Of a stretch of 39,124 nt of DNA, positions 16,057-24,660 are shown in pieces. Below the pieces are notes generated by a model that was not told the DNA's origin, did not search any database, and saw nothing but the letters and a program-made list of their open reading frames with translations. The DNA is taken from positions 1 through 39,124 of the forward strand of contig JABCZJ010000031.1 in the NCBI GenBank assembly GCA_013289715.1, read 5' to 3'. The position numbers and the translations under genes are program-made. Position 1 is the stretch's first letter. Each line of letters begins with the position of its first letter. This DNA comes from Acidobacteriota bacterium (GTDB lineage: Bacteria; Acidobacteriota; Terriglobia; Acidiferrales; UBA7541).

Positions 16057-16695
16057 CTACGGGGTCGTTCTTCCTTTGCTTAGATAATCCTGCGAGGGGA
16101 CGCCGAAGGCGTCGGCTACGCGATTGAAAAACGCGAATAGCGCGGTAATGTAGACGGCTTCGGCGATTTGGTCTTCTTTCCATCCGGCATCGCGCAATTT
16201 CTGCACGTCTGCGTGGGTGGAGCGCGCGGCGTCTTCGGTAATTTGTTTGACGTAAACCATTAGAGCGCGTTCCGCGGGCGTCAGGCCGGCCTCATCGAGT
16301 TTGCCTTCCAGAATTGCGGCTACGCATTGATCGGTGGCTCCCTGAACCCGCAGGAAGTAAGCGTGGCTATCGAGTCAATACGGGCAGCGATTGAGAAAGG
16401 AAACGTAGCTGGCGATCATCTCCTTGTGACGTCGGCTGAGATGGCCTTCGGAAAAGTGGAGTTTGTTCGAGAATTCGACGACCTGGCGAAGAAAATCGGG
16501 ACGCGCGCCAAAACATTTGATGATGCCCGGGACTTGCTGACGTCCGGAGCCAGCGCGCCAGAAATCGTAGGCTGTGGCTACTTCACCGGCGGCTTCTGCG
16601 TCTTCGCTGATGCGGATTTTTGTGGGATGCTTTCGAGCGGAAGGATCCGGAAGTGCGCTGGCAGGCTGTAGCTTGTCTTTTTTATCCCGGGACAT
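16057..16695 (-). CDS. Candidate selenoprotein: AhpD-like (CMD-fold) peroxidase-related enzyme with in-frame UGA (CxxU)
   Basis: Two segments, 16375-16695 and 16057-16374, lie in the same frame and are separated only by TGA at 16375-16377. Read through, they give 212 residues. Upstream of the TGA: KEMIASYVSFLNRCPY. Downstream: LDSHAYFLRVQGATDQ and later VYITALFAFFNRVADAFG, both typical of the AhpD/carboxymuconolactone-decarboxylase family. The catalytic residues of AhpD (Glu118, Cys130, Cys133, His137) match Glu92, Cys104, UGA107 and His111 with exact spacing. The UGA therefore replaces the peroxidatic cysteine. Start ATG at 16695 has AAAGGAGG 5 nt upstream and overlaps the permease gene by 14 nt. 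The alternative is a nonsense mutation of Cys107. The intact downstream frame, the SECIS-like hairpin and nearby selD favour selenocysteine. Confidence 0.8.
16338..16357 (-). promoter_or_regulatory. SECIS-like hairpin downstream of the in-frame UGA
   Basis: On the coding strand, CTTCCTGCGGGTTCAGGGAG forms a 7-bp stem (CUUCCUG with CAGGGAG, one U-G pair) and the 6-nt loop CGGGUU. The stem begins 18 nt, and the loop 25 nt, after the UGA. The second loop base is G and a GU lies in the loop. Bacterial SECIS elements have the apical loop about 16-37 nt after UGA with a G among its first two bases, which this fits. Folding was done by eye. Confidence 0.62.
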
Positions 16696-18016
16696 CGTGG
16701 CCTCCTTTCGCGGCGCGACGTTTGCGAATCCAGCTGAGCAACTTCGGGCTCAGGACATGTACGGGCCAACCTGCCAGCACTACGGCGCAACCCAGTGCGG
16801 CCTCGCGCGGACTGCGGGTGGCAAGCAGAATTAACATGATACCTAGCAGCGCGAGGAACGCAATCGGAGTGAAGGGATAACCGGCGGTGAGGATGATGGT
16901 TTCGCTCGGTCGCGGCTGGCGGCGGATTACGAACAGGCCGGCGACAGTGAGTCCCAGAAAAAGCACGGTGACAAAAAAGAAATACGAAATGATCTGCTCG
17001 AATGAGCCCCGCGCCGCCAAAAGCGCGGCGATGCAGCCCTGAATGGCGATGGCGCGGGCGGGGGTGCCGAAGCGCGGGTCAACGCGCGCGACGGATTTCA
17101 GAAACACGCCGTCGCGAGCCATGGCGTAATACACGCGCGGCGCAGACATCATGAACGCGGCGAGGCTGCCCAGCACGCACACCACAACGATCGCGGCAAA
17201 AATAATTCCTCCCGTGGGGCCGAACAGGACTTCGCCGGCTTGTGCGACGAAGGTGCCGTCGGAGGCGACTTTTTCGATGGGCACGAGATAAATAAAGACG
17301 GCGCTGATGATGACGTACACGGAGGTGACCGCGAGAACGCCGACGACGAGAGCGCGCGGGAGCGTTCGGCCGGGATCGCGCACTTCGCCGGCTATTTTTG
17401 TAGCGTCCCACCAGCCGCCGAAAGAAAAGAACGCGCCGACTACGGCGGCCCCGAGAGCTGGCGCGAGTGGCAGCGCGCCGGGACGCTGCGCGACGAACGG
17501 TACGAAATTCGACCAGGAGCCCAGGCGAAATACCAGCGCCCAGACGGTGAGAGTGGCGAGTACGGCAAATTTCAGCCAGGTGATCCAGCGGAGAAAGCTG
17601 GCGCTGATGCGCGTGCTGAAAATATTCAGGACGCAGATCGCCCAGATGGCGGCAACGGCGGCGACTTTTATGATGAGCGGCGGCCAGTGAAAAATATATG
17701 CCGCGTATGCGGCGAAACCGGTGGCGAATGCCGCCGTGAGGCCGGGGTCGAGGACCAGCAGACACATCCAGCCGTAAAGAAAAGCGGTGCGTGGGCCGAA
17801 ACATTCCCTCAGGTAGACGTAAGCTCCGCCCGCGCTGGGGAAACGGCCCGCCAGTTCGCCGTAGCAGAGCGCGCCGCTAAGCGTCATGGCGCCGACGGCG
17901 AGCCAGACCACGAGCAGCCAGAACGGGGAGGCGAGCGATTTGGCCATGCCGGCGGGAGTGAGGAAGATGCCGACGGCGATCGCTTCGCCCGCGACGGCTG
18001 CGGCGGCCGAGCCCAC
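16682..18016 (-). CDS. APC-superfamily amino-acid permease
   Basis: This 444-residue inner-membrane transporter has about 12 hydrophobic segments. The first helix carries the substrate-binding GEAIAVGIFLTPAGMAKSL, and later come RFPSAGGAYVYLRECFGP and FFSFGGWWDATKIAGEVRDP, as in LAT/YfnA-type members. The GTG at 18016 lacks a Shine-Dalgarno sequence, and homology continues upstream in frame (TTGDLRRQLG). No ATG, GTG or TTG exists in that extension before a stop. CTG at 18088, with GGGAGA about 9 nt upstream, is the best candidate for the true start. It is followed by the UGA-containing gene with a 14-nt overlap, so they form an operon. Confidence 0.9.
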   Translation of the reverse strand: MGSAAAAVAGEAIAVGIFLTPAGMAKSLASPFWLLVVWLAVGAMTLSGALCYGELAGRFPSAGGAYVYLRECFGPRTAFLYGWMCLLVLDPGLTAAFATGFAAYAAYIFHWPPLIIKVAAVAAIWAICVLNIFSTRISASFLRWITWLKFAVLATLTVWALVFRLGSWSNFVPFVAQRPGALPLAPALGAAVVGAFFSFGGWWDATKIAGEVRDPGRTLPRALVVGVLAVTSVYVIISAVFIYLVPIEKVASDGTFVAQAGEVLFGPTGGIIFAAIVVVCVLGSLAAFMMSAPRVYYAMARDGVFLKSVARVDPRFGTPARAIAIQGCIAALLAARGSFEQIISYFFFVTVLFLGLTVAGLFVIRRQPRPSETIILTAGYPFTPIAFLALLGIMLILLATRSPREAALGCAVVLAGWPVHVLSPKLLSWIRKRRAAKGGHDVPG

Positions 18017-18088
18017 ACCGAGTTGACGGCGGAGGTCTCCGGTTGTTGATTGCGGCGATTCGGAGTGCGATTGGATGGGCTGGGCCAG

Positions 18089-18456
18089 CGAGATTTCTCC
18101 CGGGGGTTATTCGCGTCGAGCTTCGCGATGTTTCGGCGACGCCAATTTTACACAGGGATTGAAGATATGCCGAAGCTTGAAGTCTCGGAATTATCCGAGT
18201 GTCGAGTCCAAGGCACCGACGGAACTTCAGCTGCTGAATAGTCTGTGGAAAAACGCCGCGACGCAAATGGTGCAACAAGTTGCGCTGCTGCAAAAACAAC
18301 ACAGAACCAACGGCTGCCCGGTTCGATAAATCTGCACCGGCCGCTACAAAGTCAAAAGCAACGTCCAAGGCGCCCAGCTGAAGCGGGCCGCTACAAAGGC
18401 AAAGCGGATGCCGGCACAGCGTGACACGGCCCCCCATGCGCTCCGTACGAGAACGA
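18089..18456. other. Gene-free interval with a short direct repeat
   Basis: I see no coding region here. GGCCGCTACAAAG occurs at 18339-18351 and again at 18386-18398, 47 bp apart, within similar flanks. Read on the minus strand, TAAAAT near 18150 could be a -10 for the permease gene, but no convincing -35 accompanies it. Confidence 0.45.
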
Positions 18457-19941
18457 CTATTTGCCGGCGGCAAATTCGGCGGGGTCTTCGCCGAAGGCGG
18501 TTGCGCCGCGCGAAGGCATGCTGCGGCGGCGGGTTTCGATGCCGAGGCGTTTGATTTTCTGGTTCAGCGTGGAGAGCGGGACCTGGAAACGCTCGGAGGC
18601 TTCCGTCTGATTCCAGTTGGTGCGCTCGAGCATGTCCACGATGATGCGGCGCTCGACTTCTTCCAGAATTTCGAAAAGCGAAGGCGCGGTGCCCGGGCCG
18701 CCCACCTGTCCAGGAAGCGGCGGCAAAAATTCCGCGAGCTGCAAGCGAACGCCGCGTACGATTTCGCGCGTACGAACGCTTTCGGGGAGAATGTCGGCGT
18801 CCATGGCTTCCTGGGTGGAGAGAACGACGGCGCGCTCGACTACGTTTTCGAGTTCGCGCACGTTGCCGGGCCAGTCGTAGTCCATCAACAGTTTCATGGC
18901 GCCATGCGTAAAAACGCGCGGCGGCTTGCCATTGTCGGTGCAAAACTGGCCGAGGAAGCGCTCGACGAGCAGCGGGATATCTTCCTTGCGATCGCGCAGC
19001 GGCGGCAGGTGCAGCGAGATGACGTTCAAGCGATGAAATAAATCCTCGCGGAAACGGCCTTCGCGCACGAGTTTGCTGAGATCTTCGTTGGAGGCGGCGA
19101 GGATGCGCACGTCAACTTTAATGGTTTCGGTGCCACCCAGGCGCATGAATTCGCGCTCTTGAATTACGCGCAGAAGCTTGGCTTGGGTTTCGGGGCCGAT
19201 GGTCGAGATTTCATCGAAGAATATCGTGCCTTGATCGGCCACTTCGAAGAGGCCTTTTTTGGATGCGACGGCGCTGGTGAATGCGCCCTTCACATGGCCG
19301 AAAAGCTGCGATTCGAGCAAGTCCACGGGAATCGAACCGGTATTGATGGGGATGAACGCCTTGTCGGCGCGCGTGGAAGCGGAATGGATGGCCTTGGCGA
19401 TGACCTCTTTTCCGGTGCCGCTTTCGCCCGAGATTAAAACGGTGGAGCGGGAGGGCGCGACCTGGGTGACGAGGTCGAACACGGCCTGCATCTTGTCGCT
19501 CTTGCCGATGATGTTCGGGAAATTGTAGCGCTGCTTCAGGGCGCGCTTGAGCTGGACGTTTTCGTCGCGCAAGCGGCGGCCCTCGATCGCCAGAGAAATC
19601 TGCGCGATCAATTCATCGTTGGACCACGGCTTGGTGATGAAATCCTGCGCGCCGCCCTTGAAGGCCGCACGGGCCATGTCAATCGAGCCGAACGCAGTGA
19701 TCAGGATGATAGAGAGTTGCGGATCGCGGCGGCGAATTTCGCGCAGCAATTCCAGGCCGTTGCGATCGGGCAGGCTGACGTCCAGCAGCATCAGATCGAA
19801 GGGCTGATCTTCGAGCTTCTGCAGGCCGGCCTCGCCCGTTTCGGCGAGAGTCACTTGAAAGCTTTCGGAAGTGAGAAGTGCTTCGAGTCCTTCCCTGATT
19901 TCTATTTCATCATCAACAACAAGAATCGAACCTCTAGGCAT
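18457..19941 (-). CDS. NtrC-family sigma-54-type response regulator
   Basis: This is a 494-residue three-domain regulator. The receiver domain has the acidic pair Asp10/Asp11, phospho-acceptor Asp54 in MLLDVSLPD, and Lys104 in ITKPW. The AAA+ domain has Walker A GESGTGKE (172-179), Walker B TIFFDE (239-244) and arginine-containing RFREDLFHRLNV. The sigma-54 contact loop reads GAFTSA (219-224) instead of GAFTGA, and the preceding GHEK is GHVK. The C-terminus has a Fis-type helix-turn-helix, TEASERFQVPLSTLNQKIKRLG. It overlaps the sensor kinase gene by 8 nt and is its evident partner. Confidence 0.95.
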   Translation of the reverse strand: MPRGSILVVDDEIEIREGLEALLTSESFQVTLAETGEAGLQKLEDQPFDLMLLDVSLPDRNGLELLREIRRRDPQLSIILITAFGSIDMARAAFKGGAQDFITKPWSNDELIAQISLAIEGRRLRDENVQLKRALKQRYNFPNIIGKSDKMQAVFDLVTQVAPSRSTVLISGESGTGKEVIAKAIHSASTRADKAFIPINTGSIPVDLLESQLFGHVKGAFTSAVASKKGLFEVADQGTIFFDEISTIGPETQAKLLRVIQEREFMRLGGTETIKVDVRILAASNEDLSKLVREGRFREDLFHRLNVISLHLPPLRDRKEDIPLLVERFLGQFCTDNGKPPRVFTHGAMKLLMDYDWPGNVRELENVVERAVVLSTQEAMDADILPESVRTREIVRGVRLQLAEFLPPLPGQVGGPGTAPSLFEILEEVERRIIVDMLERTNWNQTEASERFQVPLSTLNQKIKRLGIETRRRSMPSRGATAFGEDPAEFAAGK

Positions 19942-22753
19942 GGACGGGCTTCCTGGCTACGGGAAACTCCAGACGGAAGGACGTGCCTTTGCCCGGAGTT
20001 GAGCGTACGTCGACTTTGCCGGCGTGCTCTTTAATGATGCCGTAGCTCACCGAAAGACCCAGCCCGGTGCCCCGTCCGGTGGCCTTGGTTGTAAAGAATG
20101 GATCGAAAATACGGTGGAGGTGCTCGGGAGAAATCCCCGAGCCCGTGTCTGTGACTTCTATTTCGACGGAGCCGTTTTGCGCTCCGGTACGAACTTCGAG
20201 CAGGCCGCCCTGCGGCATGGCGTCGCGCGCGTTCATGAAAAGATTCAGGAAGACTTGCTGCAAGCGGGTGATGGACCCGAGCACCGGCGGCAATTGTTCG
20301 TTGTAATTCTTGACGACATTCACTCGTGCTGTCTTGAAGGGATGCTGGACCAGCGTGAGGGTCTCTTCCAGCACGTTGTTGATATCCACTTCGATGAATT
20401 CGGCGGCGCCAGTGCGCGAGAAATTCAGAAGATTATTTACGATTTCGCTGGCGCGGAAAGTTTGTTTGACGATGCGCTCGATGGTCTTCTGGCGCGGATC
20501 GTCCGCGGGAATCTGCTTGGCGAGCATTTGAATGTAATTCGAAATCACCGCGAGCGGCGTATTCACCTCGTGCGCCACGCCGGCCGCCAGCAGGCCGAGC
20601 GAAGTGAGCTTTTCGGTCTGCACCATCTGATCTTCCAGGCGAACGCGCTGGGTGATGTCGTCGAGCAGGATCAGGCGGCCGAGGCGCGCGCCATTCTTGC
20701 CGACCAGCGGCGCGATGGACGCGTTGATTACGAGGTGACGGCCGGCTTGCGTGTTGAGGCGGAACTTGTAGATGCCGGAAACATGATCGCTGGCCGCGCG
20801 GGAAGTGATCTCGGCAACAAGATCCTGCGGCAAGACTTCGGGCAGGCGGCGCTGGAGCGCTTCGGCGCGCGGAATGGAAAGTAAATCCTCGAGCTGCGGA
20901 TTCCAGGATTCGACGCGGTCTTCGAGGTCCACGGTGACGACGCCGATTTTGAGAGACTCGACGATATTCTCGCTGAAATCCTTCAGGCGCTCGATCTGCA
21001 TCGCCTTCTGTTCGAGGGAATGATAGAGGCCGGCGTTTTCAATGGCGATGGCCACGTATCCGGCGATGGTGAAAAGCAGCTCGAGGTCGTCACTCGAGAG
21101 GTAATCGCCGTCCACGGTTTTGCCGAGGCCAAGAATCGCGACGGTTCGTTCGCGGAAGCGACAAGGAATGAAATAATTCAGGTCAAGCTCTTCGAGCGTG
21201 CGCCGAACGGATTCGGATTCCTGAATGGCAGCGCGCGCCGATTCGAAGAACAGGCAGCCGCGCTCGAACGCCGGACGAGCCGGGTCCAGGAACGACAAAT
21301 CGAGCGGGCCTTCTGGGCGCAAGCCCATGGAGCGCGAAAGGACGAACTGCCCGGGCGATGCGGGATCTTCCAAAAACACGGCGAGGCGATCAACCAGCAG
21401 GGTTTGGGAAACACGATCAAGTACCGAGCCGACGAGCGGTTCCAGGCGCACTTCGTTGGTGAGCGCGCGGCCGAATTCTATGAGCGTGCGCCGGTAGTCG
21501 AGGCGATCGCGGTAGAAGAAACGGTCGAGGCGCGTCTGCACCCACTCGCGCAAGGGCTCGATCAGAAACGCGGCGACGACGATGGCGATGATGCCGCCGG
21601 CGGGGCCAGTGGACAAACCGGGCCGGTGAAACAGTTCGCCGATCAGAGCAATTATGGCGAAATAAATGCCCACGACGGCGGCTGTTGCGAAGGTGTAAGA
21701 CAAACCCCGCTTGAAGATGATGTCCACGTCCATCAGGCGGTAACGGATGATGGCGTAGCCGAAGCAAAGCGGGATGAATGCCAGCGAGTAGACGGAAATC
21801 TTCATCCACGGCGCTGGGACCAGGCCCAGGGCGTAAGGCACGATGTAGAGGAAAACGAAAGGCAAGCTGCCGGCAAAAGCTCCGGCCGTGACCCACTTCA
21901 ATTGCTGGCGCAGCACTCCGCTGGGCGCGCGCCGAAAACTGAAAAAGAAAACGAACGCGGCTAGCACAAAATAAATTCCCAGGTTGACCTGCTCAACCTT
22001 ATCGAGCCAGTAACGCGCGCCGAATGAAGGGAGGAAATCCAGGGTGCCGGTAGCGATGAACACATGCAGCGTAAACAGCGCCACGGGGACGCTATAGACG
22101 GCAGCAAGCTTGGGCCACAGTGTGCCGCGGCGTTCAGGGAAAACCAGGGCAAAGTGCACGAGCATGGCGGGTTGCAGCAGCAGCGCCACTACGTTGGCCC
22201 AATAGATAATCCAGTCGAAGGAATTCAGCTTGCCGCTGTAATGGAAACTGTAGAGAACGAAAGAGACCAGGCAGAAAATGTAAAAGTGAATCGCGCGCGG
22301 TGCATTCCACCTGCGCACGAAAATGAACAAGCCGATGAACAGGTAAAGCAGTCCGAGGACGCGCAAATAGTTTTCAATGGAAGATGGATTTTCTTGCGGC
22401 GCAGTGACCAGGGGCGTTTCAAAGGTGCGCCCGTCGCGGCGCAATTGATAGCGAATTTCGGTCCAGGGGCCGACGTGGAAGAGCACGCGGGTGACATCGG
22501 TGGCGCGATGGATGGTCGTGCCGCGGACGGTTTCGACAACGTCGCCCTGGCGTATGCCGGCTTTGGCACCGGGCGAATCGGCCACGATGTGCCAGGCGGC
22601 GACGCCCTGGGGAGAGTCCATCCAGGTGACCCCGTCGTCGGGAAGAACGTAGAGTGAGCGCTGCTGAAAGTTCAGAACGGCGAAAACAATAGCCGCCAAT
22701 GTGAGTAGGGCTAAGATCACCGCCCCGAGCCGCATTCGCAGACTATCTTTCAT
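19934..22753 (-). CDS. Membrane sensor histidine kinase with PDZ, GAF and PAS domains
   Basis: This is a 939-residue sensor. An N-terminal helix (about 7-28) is followed by an extracytoplasmic PDZ-like region with SPGAKAGIRQGDVVETVRG (about 58-76). A block of seven or so membrane helices (about 130-400) ends at FYRDRLDYRR. Then come a GAF domain (about 435-600), a PAS domain (about 620-700), a HisKA domain with His728 in GVAHEVNTPLAV, and a HATPase domain with N box NARDAM (Asn841), G1 DTGSGI (about 869) and G2 GRGTGLGL (893-900). The closest architecture is NtrB-like kinases with a multi-helix sensory region. PDZ suggests sensing of a peptide or protein end. It is co-translated with the regulator downstream. 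Confidence 0.95.
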   Translation of the reverse strand: MKDSLRMRLGAVILALLTLAAIVFAVLNFQQRSLYVLPDDGVTWMDSPQGVAAWHIVADSPGAKAGIRQGDVVETVRGTTIHRATDVTRVLFHVGPWTEIRYQLRRDGRTFETPLVTAPQENPSSIENYLRVLGLLYLFIGLFIFVRRWNAPRAIHFYIFCLVSFVLYSFHYSGKLNSFDWIIYWANVVALLLQPAMLVHFALVFPERRGTLWPKLAAVYSVPVALFTLHVFIATGTLDFLPSFGARYWLDKVEQVNLGIYFVLAAFVFFFSFRRAPSGVLRQQLKWVTAGAFAGSLPFVFLYIVPYALGLVPAPWMKISVYSLAFIPLCFGYAIIRYRLMDVDIIFKRGLSYTFATAAVVGIYFAIIALIGELFHRPGLSTGPAGGIIAIVVAAFLIEPLREWVQTRLDRFFYRDRLDYRRTLIEFGRALTNEVRLEPLVGSVLDRVSQTLLVDRLAVFLEDPASPGQFVLSRSMGLRPEGPLDLSFLDPARPAFERGCLFFESARAAIQESESVRRTLEELDLNYFIPCRFRERTVAILGLGKTVDGDYLSSDDLELLFTIAGYVAIAIENAGLYHSLEQKAMQIERLKDFSENIVESLKIGVVTVDLEDRVESWNPQLEDLLSIPRAEALQRRLPEVLPQDLVAEITSRAASDHVSGIYKFRLNTQAGRHLVINASIAPLVGKNGARLGRLILLDDITQRVRLEDQMVQTEKLTSLGLLAAGVAHEVNTPLAVISNYIQMLAKQIPADDPRQKTIERIVKQTFRASEIVNNLLNFSRTGAAEFIEVDINNVLEETLTLVQHPFKTARVNVVKNYNEQLPPVLGSITRLQQVFLNLFMNARDAMPQGGLLEVRTGAQNGSVEIEVTDTGSGISPEHLHRIFDPFFTTKATGRGTGLGLSVSYGIIKEHAGKVDVRSTPGKGTSFRLEFPVARKPVHA

Positions 22754-22929
22754 CCGAGTACACCAATATCCTTGGAGGAATATGGTAGCACGTCAACTTC
22801 CAGCGAATCACAGATTCCGAATTATGTAAGTGGTTATTTATTAGTACTTTACAGACATGGTCAGAGCTGGATATTGGCCTCATCCCATTTGTGGAAGATC
22901 GCTTCCCGATTACAATATCGAGATGCTAC

Positions 22930-24660
22930 CTAAAACTGGAAGCTCAAGCCGCCCCGGAAGAAGCGATAGGTAGGTACGAGGACAATTTGGCCGTCGTTGG
23001 TTGCAAGCGTCACGTAACCTTGAGCGAGAAGATTGCCGCAGTCGGCCAGAATCTCCGCATGGCCCGGGATAAAACCAGGCAGACGCTGGCGAACCTGGAC
23101 GCTCAGGTAGGGGTCGATGTGGTAGGTGGATTGTCCGTAGGCGTCCTGCGCGGAGACTGCAGGCCCGTTGATCCATTTGTAGCTGGAGACGATCTTTGTG
23201 CCGGTGCGTGGAATGGTGGCCGAAAATCGGGCAGCCGCGCTGGAGCGATATTGCGCAGCCAGCTGATTGCGCAGCGCGCCTTCGGCGGGATCTTCATTCG
23301 GCGCCAGTGCTCCCGCATAGGAATAAATCACAGTCATGTCCAGATTGGTCGCGATCTTCTGCTGGTAAACCAGCCGTGCACCCAGGGAATTCATAGCGCC
23401 GGCGTCGTAGGCAAAGACGTTCGAAAAATAGTCGGGTAAGTAATCCGGACCGGAGAAATTCCCGTGGCCAAAGATGGCGGTATTGTTGGAGTGGTCGTCA
23501 AAAACCGCGGCAGTGACGCTGGATTTCTTGGTGAGGTCATGTTCGACCGCGATTTCGGCGTGAAGATCATCGTCCAGCACCGAGCGGCCGCCGCGCAGCA
23601 GCAAAGTCGGAAATGCGTCGAGCTGATTGATCGTGGATTGCAGATTCCCCGGGGCGCCTGCGGAATCCTGCCAGGTATTGGTGGTCACCAGAGCGGAAGC
23701 GAGCCAAGTGGGAGCGATTCGCACCGCGACCTCTGCGCGAGGACGCACGGAGGTGGTTGTGGTTTGCAAGCCCGCCATCAGGAAATCAGCGCCGTAGCGA
23801 ATGCTGACACGCTCGCCCAGTTGGAACGCCGAATCGTGAGACATGCGCAAGCCATGGAACGTCGGCCCGGCGTCGCCGAGCTGGGATTCGCGAATCAAGA
23901 GGGTCGTTACCGGGCCCGTACCGGAATCCCCGGAAGGCAGCCACTGCGCAACGAAGCCGTTGGACTCCGAGCCCGCGTCGTAGCTGAACTGCCCGGCGAT
24001 CAGGAGGCTGCCAAGCCCGCCAAGTCCGTAATCGTACGCAAAAGCACTGCCCGGCGTATCCGCGAGATTCGAAATGGAACCGGGATGATCGGATCCAGAG
24101 GTAAATTCAAGGCGCGTGCGCGCGGTCTGATCCTGTTGCTTATCGAACGGATTGACGCGCCCGCCGAGAACGACGTCGCCATCCTGCCAACGCAAGACCG
24201 GGCGGGTGGCAGCGGAGGTGCGCAGCACCCAACTCCAATCATCGGCGGCGACCTGCTGATCGGGTTGGCGGCGCAACTTCTCAAGTGAGGTGAAGACAGA
24301 TCCGAGGACGATTTCAAGCAGCGTGGTGTGCTCATCGCGCACCTGGATGTCCTGCTCTACCGCTGGGAGGAAGCCCGCCAGGGTGACTTTAACGGAATAG
24401 ATGCCGGCCGGCAGGTTCGCGCTGGAAAATCGGCCACGATCGTTCGTCAGAAACTGAAACGCCATACTATTCAGGAGCTGCCCGGACGAAAGAATCACCG
24501 TGGCGCCCATCTGAGGAGTTCCCGTCGAGTCCACCACCAGTCCGGTGATCTTTCCAGAGCCCTGCGCGGCCGTCACTGCCTTCGGAAGCACACACCAGGA
24601 GAGACATAGAATCATGCCGAGGCCCATGGCGCGAATCATCCGAAGATTCATAAAGCTCAC
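22930..24660 (-). CDS. Outer-membrane beta-barrel protein with N-terminal carboxypeptidase-regulatory-like domain
   Basis: This is a 576-residue exported protein. The signal peptide ends at about AVTAAQ (residue 32). Residues 34-120 form a carboxypeptidase regulatory-like domain: GKITGLVVDSTGTPQMGATV, then NDRGRFSSANLPAGIYSVKV and LAGF. The rest alternates short beta strands and loops and ends GGLSFQF with a terminal Phe, the usual outer-membrane insertion signal. There is no TonB box or plug domain that I can see, so it is not a standard TonB-dependent transporter. The ATG overlaps the GWxTD gene stop (ATGA), so both are co-translated and probably act together at the envelope. Confidence 0.8.
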   Translation of the reverse strand: MSFMNLRMIRAMGLGMILCLSWCVLPKAVTAAQGSGKITGLVVDSTGTPQMGATVILSSGQLLNSMAFQFLTNDRGRFSSANLPAGIYSVKVTLAGFLPAVEQDIQVRDEHTTLLEIVLGSVFTSLEKLRRQPDQQVAADDWSWVLRTSAATRPVLRWQDGDVVLGGRVNPFDKQQDQTARTRLEFTSGSDHPGSISNLADTPGSAFAYDYGLGGLGSLLIAGQFSYDAGSESNGFVAQWLPSGDSGTGPVTTLLIRESQLGDAGPTFHGLRMSHDSAFQLGERVSIRYGADFLMAGLQTTTTSVRPRAEVAVRIAPTWLASALVTTNTWQDSAGAPGNLQSTINQLDAFPTLLLRGGRSVLDDDLHAEIAVEHDLTKKSSVTAAVFDDHSNNTAIFGHGNFSGPDYLPDYFSNVFAYDAGAMNSLGARLVYQQKIATNLDMTVIYSYAGALAPNEDPAEGALRNQLAAQYRSSAAARFSATIPRTGTKIVSSYKWINGPAVSAQDAYGQSTYHIDPYLSVQVRQRLPGFIPGHAEILADCGNLLAQGYVTLATNDGQIVLVPTYRFFRGGLSFQF

